Of a DNA stretch of 64,000 bases, positions 25,366 to 34,241 are shown in pieces (the stretch's first letter is position 1; every line of letters starts with the position of its first letter). Under the pieces are notes generated by a model that was given only the letters and a program-made list of their open reading frames with translations, was not told the DNA's origin and ran no database searches. The DNA is taken from NCBI RefSeq assembly GCF_022179765.1, contig NZ_BPRE01000017.1, positions 60,541-124,540 of the forward strand. Direction: 5' to 3'. This DNA is from Methylorubrum suomiense (GTDB taxonomy: Bacteria > Pseudomonadota > Alphaproteobacteria > Rhizobiales > Beijerinckiaceae). The translations under genes and the position numbers were made by a program.

Positions 25366-26769
25366 CTACCAGGGCGCCGACCCGCCGGTCAGAGCCTCGT
25401 AAGAGGGGATCCGCGCCGCGAGGGGGCGGCCTTCGACCATCACGAGTCGATCCGCGTTCGGCCGCGAGACGACCTCGTTGAGGCTGCGCGCGGGGAGCAG
25501 GATCAGGTCGGCAGGACCGCCCTCACGGATCGTGCCGGCATGGGCAAGACCCATGGTCGCGCCGGGCACGGGACCGGCGAGGGCGGGCGCCCCAGCGAGC
25601 GGATGATCGAGATGAAGGATGCGGACCGCCGCCCGGATCGTGTCGAGCATGTCGTGGTCGCCGTAGGCGTAGAAGGCGTCCCGGCAATTGTCGCCGGCAA
25701 CCGCGACGCGCACGCCCGCCGCCATGAGTTCCTGAACCGGCGCCACGCCGCGCCAGCGCGGGGTTCGGCCATGGGCGCGATCCTGGAGATACATGTTGAC
25801 GGTCGGAAGGGTCACGACCCAGATTCCCGCCTGCGCGACCCGCGCGATCGTGGCCGCAGCCTGCTCCGCCGGCTGGAGCGCGAGGCTGCAGCAATGGCCG
25901 CAGGTGACCCGCCCCTCGTAGCGGTGGCGGAGGGTGGCTCGCGCCACGGCGTCGAGCGAGGTCGCGGCGGGATCGCCGGTCTCGTCCACGTGCAGATCGA
26001 TATCGAGATCCCGCTCGCGGGCGAGGTCGAACAGCCGGTCGAGCAGGCTGTCGATCTCGGCGAGGGCGGCCCCGTGCAGGCCACCGGTCGGCCGGGTGAC
26101 ACCGCCGATCAACCCGCCCGAAGTCGCGATCAGGTCGGCGAGCCGGCGCCCGTGATCGGTGGCGTAGGCGTCGATTGGGGTCAGACCGACGCCCTGGAGC
26201 GCCACCCGTCCGGCCCAGGCGTCCCGGACCTCCCGGAACACGCCCCAGGTGATGGCCGCCTGATCGCGGAAGCGGCCGCCATCCTGGCTGTCGAGATGCG
26301 TGCGGATCGCCCCTGTCCCATGGGCGAAGGCGCAGGCGAGCCCGAATTCCATGCGGCGGCGCAGATCCGCCGCGTCCCAGTGCGCCGTGCGATCCGCGCT
26401 CGTCGCGTCGCGGGCCCCGGGGAAGTCGCCGGTCGGGTTGGGCGTTCGGGCGACCGTGTGTCCCTTGTCGAGATGCGTATGCATGTCGACGAGGCGCGGC
26501 CAGGCCTGCCGGCCAGCGAGGTCGGCGGCGGGCAGCGTGGCCGGAGCGGCGTCCGTTGACTGTCCCGCGGGCCGGATCGGGCCGAAGCGTCCATGCGCGA
26601 TCAGGATGTCGACGATCGCGCAGTCGTCGGTGTCGAGGGGGGCACCGGCCGGCACACCGTCCGTCAGGAAGGCGGCGGGCACGCGCGCGTTGAGCAGGCG
26701 GAAAGCCGGCGCCGACGGCAGGAACGAACCCTCCGGCCTGTCGTGCTCGCGCTCGTTACATCCGAACAT
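25366..26769 (-). CDS. cytosine deaminase-like amidohydrolase
   Basis: 467 residues. Metal ligands are visible in LVDMHTHLDKGH, AIRTHLDSQDG, DIDLHVDETGD, VTCGHCCSLAL and VAGDNCRDAFYAYGDHDML, the pattern of CodA-type cytosine/isoguanine deaminases. The ATG at 26769 has AGGAG just upstream. It follows the LysR gene by 22 bases in the same direction, so that regulator is probably its own. It would yield uracil for the Rut enzymes if cytosine is the substrate. Substrates in this family vary. Confidence 0.85.
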   Translation of the reverse strand: MFGCNEREHDRPEGSFLPSAPAFRLLNARVPAAFLTDGVPAGAPLDTDDCAIVDILIAHGRFGPIRPAGQSTDAAPATLPAADLAGRQAWPRLVDMHTHLDKGHTVARTPNPTGDFPGARDATSADRTAHWDAADLRRRMEFGLACAFAHGTGAIRTHLDSQDGGRFRDQAAITWGVFREVRDAWAGRVALQGVGLTPIDAYATDHGRRLADLIATSGGLIGGVTRPTGGLHGAALAEIDSLLDRLFDLARERDLDIDLHVDETGDPAATSLDAVARATLRHRYEGRVTCGHCCSLALQPAEQAAATIARVAQAGIWVVTLPTVNMYLQDRAHGRTPRWRGVAPVQELMAAGVRVAVAGDNCRDAFYAYGDHDMLDTIRAAVRILHLDHPLAGAPALAGPVPGATMGLAHAGTIREGGPADLILLPARSLNEVVSRPNADRLVMVEGRPLAARIPSYEALTGGSAPW

Positions 26770-26791
26770 GTCGCGCTCCTGCGGGGGACGA

Positions 26792-27709
26792 TCACTCGAA
26801 CACGCAATCGACGGTGCTCTGGCGCTCGAACTCGGCCTCGATCCGGGTCGCGAGCAGGTGGGCGGGGCCGTCGAGCGGGGCACGGGCACGCTGGACCAAC
26901 GAGGCGCGCTGCGTGATGGCGCGATCGTCGGAAAGCGGCGTGAAGGCCAGGACACCGCGGCGTATCTCGTCGCCGACATCCAAGAGATTCACGAAGGTGA
27001 CGTGCGGCGGGGTCTGGGCGAGGCGCTTCATCAGCTCGATGGAGTTCGTCTCGACGGCGGGCGTGAAGCTCGCGCCTTCCGGGACGAGGACTTCGAGCAC
27101 GCCGCGCAGGGTCATCGAGTGGTCGGCGACGACGAGGGGATATTCGAGGCAATCGGCCATCCGCACCTGATAGCGTCCGCTGAGCGGGTGGTCTGGCGCC
27201 ATCACCGCGCCGAGCCGGTGCTCGAACTCGGCGATGCAGCGCAGGCGCGGATCCGCCGGCAGTTTATAGGCCAATGCGAGATCGGCCTCGCCCGAGAGCA
27301 GCGCCGCGACGATCCGGTCGATCGACAGGATGGAGACCTTAACGACGATGCGTGGATTGGACTCGCGGAACGCGCCGATCACGCCGGGCAGCACGCTGCC
27401 CGCGATGCTCGCCATCGTCGCGATCGTCACCTCACCGCGGGTCAACCCCTTGAGGGACGCCACTTGAGCCAACATGCGCTGGTGATCGTTCAGGGTGTCG
27501 CGCACATGTCGCACCAGCACCTCACCCGCCGCCGTGAGGCGCAGGCCGCGCGGCAACCGCTCGAACAGCGGCATGCCCATCTCTTCCTCCAAGGAGAGAA
27601 TCTGGCGGTTGACGGCGCTCGACGCGACGTTGAGGCGGGTGGCCGCCCGGCGGATCGAGCCGCTGCGAGCCACCTCGTCGAGGTAGGCGAGCAGGCGATG
27701 ATGCAGCAT
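26792..27709 (-). CDS. LysR-family transcriptional regulator
   Basis: 305 residues. The DNA-binding domain is LLAYLDEVARSGSIRRAATRLNVASSAVNRQILSLEEE at residues 6-44, then an effector-binding domain. The first gene of a two-gene unit with the cytosine-deaminase-like enzyme, so likely its regulator. The frame is open far upstream without protein character; the ATG at 27709 fits the family start. Confidence 0.9.
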   Translation of the reverse strand: MLHHRLLAYLDEVARSGSIRRAATRLNVASSAVNRQILSLEEEMGMPLFERLPRGLRLTAAGEVLVRHVRDTLNDHQRMLAQVASLKGLTRGEVTIATMASIAGSVLPGVIGAFRESNPRIVVKVSILSIDRIVAALLSGEADLALAYKLPADPRLRCIAEFEHRLGAVMAPDHPLSGRYQVRMADCLEYPLVVADHSMTLRGVLEVLVPEGASFTPAVETNSIELMKRLAQTPPHVTFVNLLDVGDEIRRGVLAFTPLSDDRAITQRASLVQRARAPLDGPAHLLATRIEAEFERQSTVDCVFE

Positions 27710-28013
27710 GGGCTGAACTCCCTCCGTCCCGCATCCTGCGCGCGCCCCGGCGCGGATCGGCCGAACCGTTTGCAGGGAGCTTGCCAATCGGTTCCGGGCC
27801 CAGCCCGCTGCCGTCCCCGCCTCAGCCCGTTCGAAGCATCCGCGCCGCGCGCCCTGATCTCCTAAGTCGGAGACCGACCGCCCGGACGGGCTGGTGCTGC
27901 CCACCCTCGATCGAGCGGACCCGGCGTCGCCCGAAGCCCCCATCGGCCGGCATCGGCGGCACAGTCCTTGCTCGCAGAAATGCGGCCGCTGCGGCGCCAC
28001 GGGAGCCTTCACG

Positions 28014-28217
28014 ATGCGCGTGTCACGGGCCGGACTTGGCCTCGGTCTACCCCTACTCGCCTGGATCGTCGCGGCTTGCCTGTTCGGGGGCAGCCTCGCG
28101 ACCGCGCCCGGCGCGCGCGCGCAGGGGACGCTCACGCCTCCGGCGGGCCAGCCACGGGTGACGGCGCCAGGCGGGCGTCGCGGCAAGGCGGCCCGCGCCG
28201 CCAGGAAGCGGCGCTGA
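28014..28217 (+). CDS. small exported basic protein with TAPGG motif (paralogue 3)
   Basis: 67 residues. A long signal peptide runs to about residue 36 (APGARA), followed by QGTLTPPAGQPRVTAPGGRR and a lysine/arginine-rich tail GKAARAARKRR. GGGAG precedes the ATG by 8 bases. The central PPAGQPRVTAPGG matches the motif of the other three small exported proteins here. The function is unknown; the basic tail could bind a polyanion. Confidence 0.65.
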   Translation: MRVSRAGLGLGLPLLAWIVAACLFGGSLATAPGARAQGTLTPPAGQPRVTAPGGRRGKAARAARKRR

Positions 28218-28359
28218 GGGACTGAATGCGGCGGGCATCCGCCGTGCCGCATCGTGCCTCATTCGTGGTCCGGCACCTCCCGGCGCGAGCGACACCTCGA
28301 TCCCGCCTGGTTCTCCACCCCGTCCCGACAACGATCTCGATGCAGGAAAGTCAGCGATC

Positions 28360-28632
28360 ATGCGTTCTACGATGACAGCCGCGCTCGCGCTGCTCGGTCT
28401 CGTCAGTGTCGTCGGCACCGCGCTCGCTCAGGGCTCGACCGGCGCCCCGGCCGGTACGCCGGCGGCGACGGCACCCGGCGGCACCGAGGGCGCGGCCGCG
28501 ATCCCGAACGAGCGGGAAGCGATCCGCTCCGGTGACGCGATCCCGGCTCCGCCCGGCGTCGGGGTGCCGGTCGAGACGCCGCCGCGACCCGGCATGGAGC
28601 CGCCGCCGCCTCCGCCGCCGCCACGCCCCTGA
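28360..28632 (+). CDS. small exported proline-rich protein with APAGTPAATAPGG motif (paralogue 4)
   Basis: 90 residues. Signal peptide MRSTMTAALALLGLVSVVGTALA is followed by QGSTGAPAGTPAATAPGGTEG and a C terminus rich in proline, ending in a run of eight prolines then RP. AGGAAAG precedes the ATG. It is 142 bases after paralogue 3 in the same direction. The function is unknown; it may be wall- or envelope-associated. Confidence 0.72.
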   Translation: MRSTMTAALALLGLVSVVGTALAQGSTGAPAGTPAATAPGGTEGAAAIPNEREAIRSGDAIPAPPGVGVPVETPPRPGMEPPPPPPPPRP

Positions 28633-28709
28633 TCGGTTTGACGGGCGGCACCGTCTGATCCCCGGCGAGGCCTCCCGTTCGAGCGACCGGTGTGGGAGGT
28701 CTGACGCGC

Positions 28710-30275
28710 TCAGTGATGCCCGGCCATGTGCCGGCCGATCACGCTCGACTCGGCCGCCGCGGCCGGCGTCTCGTAGACGAGCTTGCCCTCCGACATCACG
28801 ACGATGCGGTCGGCCAATTCGAGGATCTCGTCGAGATCCTCGCTGATCAGCAGGACCGCCGCACCCGCGTTGCGCGCCGCGACGATGCGCGAGCGGATCT
28901 CGGACACCGCCGCGAAGTCGAGTCCGAAGCAGGGATTGACCACGATCAGGAGATCGACCGGGTCGGTCAGTTCGCGGGCGAGCACGGCGCGCTGCACGTT
29001 GCCGCCGGACAGCGTGGCGATCGGCGCCTCGGAGGAGGCGGTCTTCACCTTGAAGCGGGCGATCAGGTCTTTCGCCCGCCGCCCCATGGCCCGTCGATCG
29101 AGCCAGAAGGTCGGCGAACCGGCGGGATCCTCGCCGCGACGGTCGAAGGCGCGGAAGGCGAGATTCTCGGCCACCGACATCCGCGGCGCGCAGGCATTGC
29201 GCAACGGCTCTTCCGGGATGAACCGCACCCGGTGCCGACGGCTTTCGCCCCGGGTGCCGCGATAGGGCTCGCCCTGTACCGTGATCCGCCCACCCAGCGC
29301 GCGGATCTGGCCGCCGAGCACGTCGGCGAGTTCCTTCTGGCCGTTGCCGGACACACCCGCGATGCCGACGATCTCGCGTCCGCGCACGCGCAGATCGGCG
29401 ATGTCGATGCGGCGCATTCCGGACGCGTCGGTCGCCTCCAACTTCTCGACGTTCAGCACCGTGCTTGCCGCGTCGGGTTCGCCGATCCGCGCGGCGATGG
29501 TCCGAACCGTCCGTTCGCCCACCATCATCGCCGCCATGTCGTCGCGCGAGAGCGCGCCGACCGCACCGCCGCCGACGAGCCGCCCACGGCGCAGCACGCT
29601 CAAGGAGCGGGCGAACGCCTCGACCTCGCGGAACTTGTGGCTGATCATCAGCACGGTGAGCGCGCCGCGGTCGGTCATGCCGCGCAGCAGGCCCAGCACC
29701 TCCTCGGCTTCCGCTGGCGTCAGCACGGAGGTGGGCTCGTCGAGGATGAGAAAGCGCGCCTTGAGATAGAGCTGCTTGACGATCTCGAGCTTCTGCTTCT
29801 CGCCCGCGGCCAGTTCCGCCACCGGTCGATCGAGGTTCAGCCGGAACGGCATCCGGGCCATGAAGTCAGAGAGCGCCGCACGCTCGGTCCGCCAGTCGAG
29901 CAGGGCGGGCGCGTCGGCCCGGGCGATGACGAGATTTTCGGCGCCGGTCAGCGAGGGCACCAGCGTGAAGTGCTGGTAGACCATGCCGAGACCGCGCTCC
30001 TGCGCCCCCTTGGGGCCCGTGATCTCGGCCTCGCGCCCGTCCACGAGCACGGATCCGGCGCTCGGCGCGTAGAAACCCATCACGCATTTGACGAGGGTCG
30101 ACTTGCCGGCGCCGTTCTCCCCGAGCAGCGCGTGGAAGCCGCCCGCCTCGATCCGCATCGAGACGTCGTCCAGCGCCGTGAAGCCGCCGAAGCGCTTCGT
30201 CATGCCGATCGTCTCGACGGCGAGGGCGCCGGTTCCGGGCGCGACGGGTGGGGCGACCGTCGCAGCGGGGTCCAT
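28710..30275 (-). CDS. BMP-type ABC importer ATP-binding protein (two NBDs)
   Basis: 521 residues with two nucleotide-binding domains, as in nucleoside/sugar importers (YufO/RbsA type). The first has Walker A GENGAGKST, VYQHFTLVPSL and Walker B FLILDEPTSVLTP. The second has a degenerate Walker A GVSGNGQKEL and signature LSGGNVQRAVLAREL. The ATG at 30275 is preceded by GGAGG with 5-base spacing. The stop of the biuret-hydrolase-like gene lies one base before. It powers the importer formed by the two permeases and the BMP protein of this operon. Confidence 0.92.
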   Translation of the reverse strand: MDPAATVAPPVAPGTGALAVETIGMTKRFGGFTALDDVSMRIEAGGFHALLGENGAGKSTLVKCVMGFYAPSAGSVLVDGREAEITGPKGAQERGLGMVYQHFTLVPSLTGAENLVIARADAPALLDWRTERAALSDFMARMPFRLNLDRPVAELAAGEKQKLEIVKQLYLKARFLILDEPTSVLTPAEAEEVLGLLRGMTDRGALTVLMISHKFREVEAFARSLSVLRRGRLVGGGAVGALSRDDMAAMMVGERTVRTIAARIGEPDAASTVLNVEKLEATDASGMRRIDIADLRVRGREIVGIAGVSGNGQKELADVLGGQIRALGGRITVQGEPYRGTRGESRRHRVRFIPEEPLRNACAPRMSVAENLAFRAFDRRGEDPAGSPTFWLDRRAMGRRAKDLIARFKVKTASSEAPIATLSGGNVQRAVLARELTDPVDLLIVVNPCFGLDFAAVSEIRSRIVAARNAGAAVLLISEDLDEILELADRIVVMSEGKLVYETPAAAAESSVIGRHMAGHH

Positions 30276-30276
30276 G

Positions 30277-31020
30277 CTAGCCTCCATGGGGGCCGGCGCC
30301 CATCGCCGCGAGAACCGCGTCGGAGGCGGCGACCGCACCGAACACGCCGCCCTGCATGGTCACCATCTTCAGCGCCGCGGCGTGGTTGCCCGGATCGGTC
30401 GCGGCGGTCCCGTCGGAGACGATCACGCATTCGAAGCCGCGATCATTGGCCTCTCGCATGGTGGTGTGGACGCAGACATCCGTGGTGATCCCGGTCAGGA
30501 TCAGGTTGCGGATGTGGCGCGTGGTCAGGATGAGTTCGAGATCGGTTGCGCAGAACGAGCCCTTGCCGGGCTTGTCGATCACCGGTTCGTCGGGCAGCGG
30601 CGCGAGTTCCGGAATGATCTCCCAGCCCGGCTCGCCGCGCACCAGCACGCGCCCGCAGGGACCGGGATCGCCGATCCCCGCACCGATCCGGCGTGAGCGC
30701 CAGCGCTTGTTGGCGGGCAGGTCGGCGAGGTCCGGGCGGTGTCCCTCGCGGGTGTGGATCACGTGGTATCCATTCCTCCGCGCCGCCGCGAGGAGCCGCC
30801 CGATCGGACCGATCGGCGCGCGGGTGAGGGCAAGGTCGTAGCCCATCGCGTCGACGTAGCCGCCGGTCCCGCAGAAGTCGGTCTGCATGTCGATGATGAC
30901 GAGCGCCGTGTTGGCGGGGCGCAGGTCACCGTCGAAGGGCCAGGGATAGGGTTCGGCGGCGACGTAGGTGCCGTTCGGGCGCCCGTCCGTCCCGGGCAGG
31001 GGAGATGGTGACGCGCTCAC
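30277..31020 (-). CDS. biuH: biuret hydrolase-like cysteine hydrolase
   Basis: 247 residues of the isochorismatase-like fold. The predicted triad is D44 (VIIDMQTDF), K150 (DKPGKGSF) and C183 (GITTDVCVHTT), with Q223 in VTMQGGVFG. The spacings D-K 106, K-C 33 and C-Q 40 equal those of Rhizobium leguminosarum BiuH as I recall it (D36, K142, C175, Q215). HTREGHRPDLADLPANKRW and GAGIGDPGPCGR also look like that enzyme. BiuH turns biuret into allophanate and ammonia; triuret hydrolase TrtA is a close relative. The GTG start overlaps the formamidase stop (GTGA). The importer operon around it suggests the substrate is taken up by the BMP system. Confidence 0.8.
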   Translation of the reverse strand: MSASPSPLPGTDGRPNGTYVAAEPYPWPFDGDLRPANTALVIIDMQTDFCGTGGYVDAMGYDLALTRAPIGPIGRLLAAARRNGYHVIHTREGHRPDLADLPANKRWRSRRIGAGIGDPGPCGRVLVRGEPGWEIIPELAPLPDEPVIDKPGKGSFCATDLELILTTRHIRNLILTGITTDVCVHTTMREANDRGFECVIVSDGTAATDPGNHAAALKMVTMQGGVFGAVAASDAVLAAMGAGPHGG

Positions 31021-32045
31021 TCGGCGGCCTCCCGCGCCGGGGGCGTCTGCGCCGCGCCGTAGGAACGCGTCGGCGCGGCGAAGCCGCAGGAGGTGCCGTC
31101 GACGACTTGGACCGCGTCCTCCCACGGCACACGGTATTGGCCTGCGGCGAGGTCGTGCATGTAGGTGTAGGGGCAGTCCTGCGCCCCGCCCTTCACCGCC
31201 GTGTAGCCGCGGTGGCCGAGCTGGTAGATGTTGTTCTCGACGCCCCAGTGCAGGCGCGCCTCGCGCACGAGGTCGGGCCGCACTTCCGCCGTGACGATCT
31301 CGTCGACGCGTCCGGTCGTGGCGTGGGCGATGACCGAGCCGTCGAAATTCACGATCATGCCCTCGCCCATCGAGTCGAAGGTGCCGTCCGAGCCGCACAT
31401 GCAGACATTGGCGGTCACCATCAGGTTGCAGAACGCGTTCGACTGATTGGTGAAGCGCCATGATTCGCGGATCGGCGCCGTGTAGCCGGCCGTGCGGATC
31501 ATGATCTCGGCGCCCTTGTAGGCGCATTCCCGCGCCATTTCCGGGAACATGCCGTCGTGGCAGATGATGAGGCCGATCTTGGCCCCCTTGGGTCCTTCGA
31601 TCACGGGGATGCCGAGATCGCCCGGCTCCCAGGGCTCGACCGGAACCCAGGGATGCATCTTCCGATAATAGAGCTTCAGCTCGCCCGCATCGTCGATGAT
31701 CAACCCGGAATTGTAGGGGTTGCCGCCGGGGTTGGCCTCCATGATCGAGAAGCAGCCCCAGATGCGGTTCGCGCGGCAGGCCTCCTTGAAGGCGGCGACT
31801 TCGGGACCGTCGAGGGAGACCATGATCTCCGGGTTGGTGTCCATCGAGAGGCCGTGCAGCGCGTATTCGGGGAAGACGACGAGGTCCATAGTCGCCATGT
31901 TGGCCCGCGCCTTCCCGACCATGGCGACGATGCGCTCGGTCTGCGCCCTCAGATCCCCGGGGGTGACCACGTTCGGCAGCTGGAGCTGGACGAGGCCGAT
32001 GACGATGCCGTTCGGGGATTTGTTCAGTCCGCCGAGACCGTTCAT
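31017..32045 (-). CDS. amiF: formamidase (nitrilase superfamily, AmiF/AmiE type)
   Basis: 342 residues. The nitrilase triad is E60 (VVFPEYALHG), K129 (YYRKMHPW) and C162 (IICHDGMFPE). The length, GLVQLQLP start and WGVENNIYQLGHRGYTAVKGG tail fit AmiF/AmiE. It hydrolyses formamide to formate and ammonia; short aliphatic amides are possible. It is encoded between the importer permeases and the biuret-hydrolase-like gene, and its stop overlaps the latter's start. It would release ammonia from an imported amide or a pathway product. Confidence 0.88.
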   Translation of the reverse strand: MNGLGGLNKSPNGIVIGLVQLQLPNVVTPGDLRAQTERIVAMVGKARANMATMDLVVFPEYALHGLSMDTNPEIMVSLDGPEVAAFKEACRANRIWGCFSIMEANPGGNPYNSGLIIDDAGELKLYYRKMHPWVPVEPWEPGDLGIPVIEGPKGAKIGLIICHDGMFPEMARECAYKGAEIMIRTAGYTAPIRESWRFTNQSNAFCNLMVTANVCMCGSDGTFDSMGEGMIVNFDGSVIAHATTGRVDEIVTAEVRPDLVREARLHWGVENNIYQLGHRGYTAVKGGAQDCPYTYMHDLAAGQYRVPWEDAVQVVDGTSCGFAAPTRSYGAAQTPPAREAAE

Positions 32046-32058
32046 GGGAACTCCGTGA

Positions 32059-32979
32059 CTATTTGAGAGACAGTTCGCCCGGCGCGCCGGCCAAGGCCCG
32101 ATCGGGCGAGGAGGTGGCGATCAGCAGGGCCAGGGTGAGGACGTAGGGGGCGGCGTAGAACAGGTAATAGCCCTGGGAGATGCCGACCGATTGCAATGCC
32201 GGCCCGAGCGCCCCCGCGCCGCCGAACAGCAGGGCCGCGCCGAAGCAGGCGAGGGGATTCCAGCGCGCGAAGATGACGAGCGCCACCGCCATCAGGCCCT
32301 GCCCGGACGAGATGCCCTCGTTCCAGGAGCCGGGGTAGTAGAGCGAGAGATAGGCCCCGCCGATCCCGGCCAGGACGCCGCCGACGGCGGTCGCGAGGAG
32401 GCGTACCCGGTCGACGTCGTACCCCATGGCACGGGCCGCATCGGCACTGTCGCCGACGACGCGCACGATCAGCCCAGCCTTGGTGTTGCGGAAGGCCCAC
32501 CACAGGAACACGGCGAGGGCGGCACCGACGAGGAACAGCACGTTGACGCGAAGGGCCGCCTGAACCTGGGGCGTATCCGACCAGAAGCCGAGGGGGATCG
32601 CGGGCAACGGCGGGGCGGAAGGCTGGATGAAGGGCTTGCCGAGGAAGAAGGCCAGCCCGGAGCCGAACAGCATCAGGGCGATGCCGATCGCCACGTCGTT
32701 GACCCGTGGGAACCGGCAGATGAATCCGTGCAGCAGGCCGAAGCCGCCCCCCGCGAGACCGGCGACCGCGACCCCCGCCCAGGGACTGTCGGTGACCACG
32801 GCCGTGGCGTAGGCCGACATCGCGCCGAAGACGAGCGTGCCCTCGAGTCCGAGATTGATCCGCCCCGATCGCTCGGTGATGGTCTCGCCCAAACTGACGA
32901 ACAGGAACGGCGTGGAGACGCGGATCGCGCCGCCGATGACGGCGAGCAGCACTGTCCAGAGGCCGAGATCGTCGTTCAT
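32059..32979 (-). CDS. BMP-type ABC importer permease (YufQ-like)
   Basis: 306 residues with about eight to nine membrane segments. ETITERSGRINLGLEGTLVFGA and AYLSLYYPGSWNEGISSGQG are typical of the second permease of nucleoside/purine BMP importers. It lies 37 bases after the first permease and 13 before formamidase. Confidence 0.92.
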   Translation of the reverse strand: MNDDLGLWTVLLAVIGGAIRVSTPFLFVSLGETITERSGRINLGLEGTLVFGAMSAYATAVVTDSPWAGVAVAGLAGGGFGLLHGFICRFPRVNDVAIGIALMLFGSGLAFFLGKPFIQPSAPPLPAIPLGFWSDTPQVQAALRVNVLFLVGAALAVFLWWAFRNTKAGLIVRVVGDSADAARAMGYDVDRVRLLATAVGGVLAGIGGAYLSLYYPGSWNEGISSGQGLMAVALVIFARWNPLACFGAALLFGGAGALGPALQSVGISQGYYLFYAAPYVLTLALLIATSSPDRALAGAPGELSLK

Positions 32980-33016
32980 CGTGTCCGCCTCACGCGCTCG
33001 GATTCCTGGGACACGC

Positions 33017-34192
33017 TCATGCGGCTGCCGCCGCCCCGTTCGACGTTTCGCGCTTCTCGGCCCAGAGATGCGGGCTGAAGATCTTGAAGCGCCCGTAGAG
33101 TGTCTCGCTCAGCAGGACGACGAGGAAGAGAAGCCCTTCGAGGACGAGGACCGTGGCGTCGGGCAGTTGCATCCGCCGCTGAATCAGCCCGCTCGATGCC
33201 TCGATGCCGCCGAGCAGGAAGGCGACGGGCATGATGCCGAGCGGGTTGTGGCGCGCCAGGAAGGCGACGAGGATGCCGGTATAGCCGAATCCGGCATTCA
33301 GCGAGGCGTTGGCGTTCCCGTGTACGGCCGCCACCTCGAAGAACCCGGCCAGCGCCGCGCAGGCGCCGCCGAGCGCGGTGAAACCGACGACGAGCCGCCC
33401 GACCGGCAATCCCTGGATCTGAGCGGCGCGCACGTTGCCGCCGGCGATGCGCGCGGCGAAGCCCGTCGTCGTGCGCTCCGTCAGGAGGTAGGCGGCGAGG
33501 CAGACGATGGCGCCGACGCCGAGCCCCCAATGGACGTCGAGGCCGGGCAGCGGACCGACCGCGAACGCCTCGCCGATCGGCCAGGTCGAGGGCTTGTTGA
33601 GGCTTCCGGGATCGCGCAACACCCCCTCGATCAGGTGATTCGAGAGAGCGATCGCGATGTAGGACATCAGCAGGCTCGCGATGGTCTCGTTGACGCCGCG
33701 ATAGGCGCGCAGGGCACCGACGGCGCCGATCCAGAGCGCCCCGGCACCAGCCGCCGCCAGCGCCATGAGCGGCACCGCGAGGGTCGCCGGCCATCCCTGG
33801 AGCGGCTGCGCGGCAGCGGCGGCGGCGACGCCGCCCAGAACGATCGCACCCTCGCCGCCGATCACCACCAGGCCGAGGCGGGCCGGCAGCGCCACGCAGA
33901 GGGCGGCGAAGAGCAGGGGTGCCGCGCGCTGCAGGCTGTTCTGCAAGGCGAAGGGCGACCCGAACCCGCCCCGCCAGACGAGATTGACGAAATCGACCGG
34001 GCTCTTGCCCAGAACGAGCAGGAAGAGACTGAACAGTCCGAAACCGGCGACCACCGCCCCGACCGGGATCGCCACCACCTCGGCCCGACGGGCGAGCCAT
34101 GCCCGCGCCTGAAGCGCCGCGGGCGGGCGGTTCGGCGCCCCCGGGACGGGCTCGGCGAGCGGTAGGGCGGGGGCGGTGGTGTCAGCGGCCAT
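33017..34192 (-). CDS. BMP-type ABC importer permease (YufP-like)
   Basis: 391 residues with about ten membrane segments. LVVIGGEGAIVLGGVAAA, YRGVNETIASLLMSYIAIAL and the GNVRAAQIQGLPV loop mark the larger permease of BMP importers. The ATG at 34192 is preferred; a GTG at 34201 in frame is possible. It follows the BMP gene by 49 bases. Confidence 0.92.
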   Translation of the reverse strand: MAADTTAPALPLAEPVPGAPNRPPAALQARAWLARRAEVVAIPVGAVVAGFGLFSLFLLVLGKSPVDFVNLVWRGGFGSPFALQNSLQRAAPLLFAALCVALPARLGLVVIGGEGAIVLGGVAAAAAAQPLQGWPATLAVPLMALAAAGAGALWIGAVGALRAYRGVNETIASLLMSYIAIALSNHLIEGVLRDPGSLNKPSTWPIGEAFAVGPLPGLDVHWGLGVGAIVCLAAYLLTERTTTGFAARIAGGNVRAAQIQGLPVGRLVVGFTALGGACAALAGFFEVAAVHGNANASLNAGFGYTGILVAFLARHNPLGIMPVAFLLGGIEASSGLIQRRMQLPDATVLVLEGLLFLVVLLSETLYGRFKIFSPHLWAEKRETSNGAAAAA

Positions 34193-34241
34193 ATGCGTCA
34201 CGTCCTCGTCCGCAGCGCGGCAGGAAGCATGCCAGCCGGAT

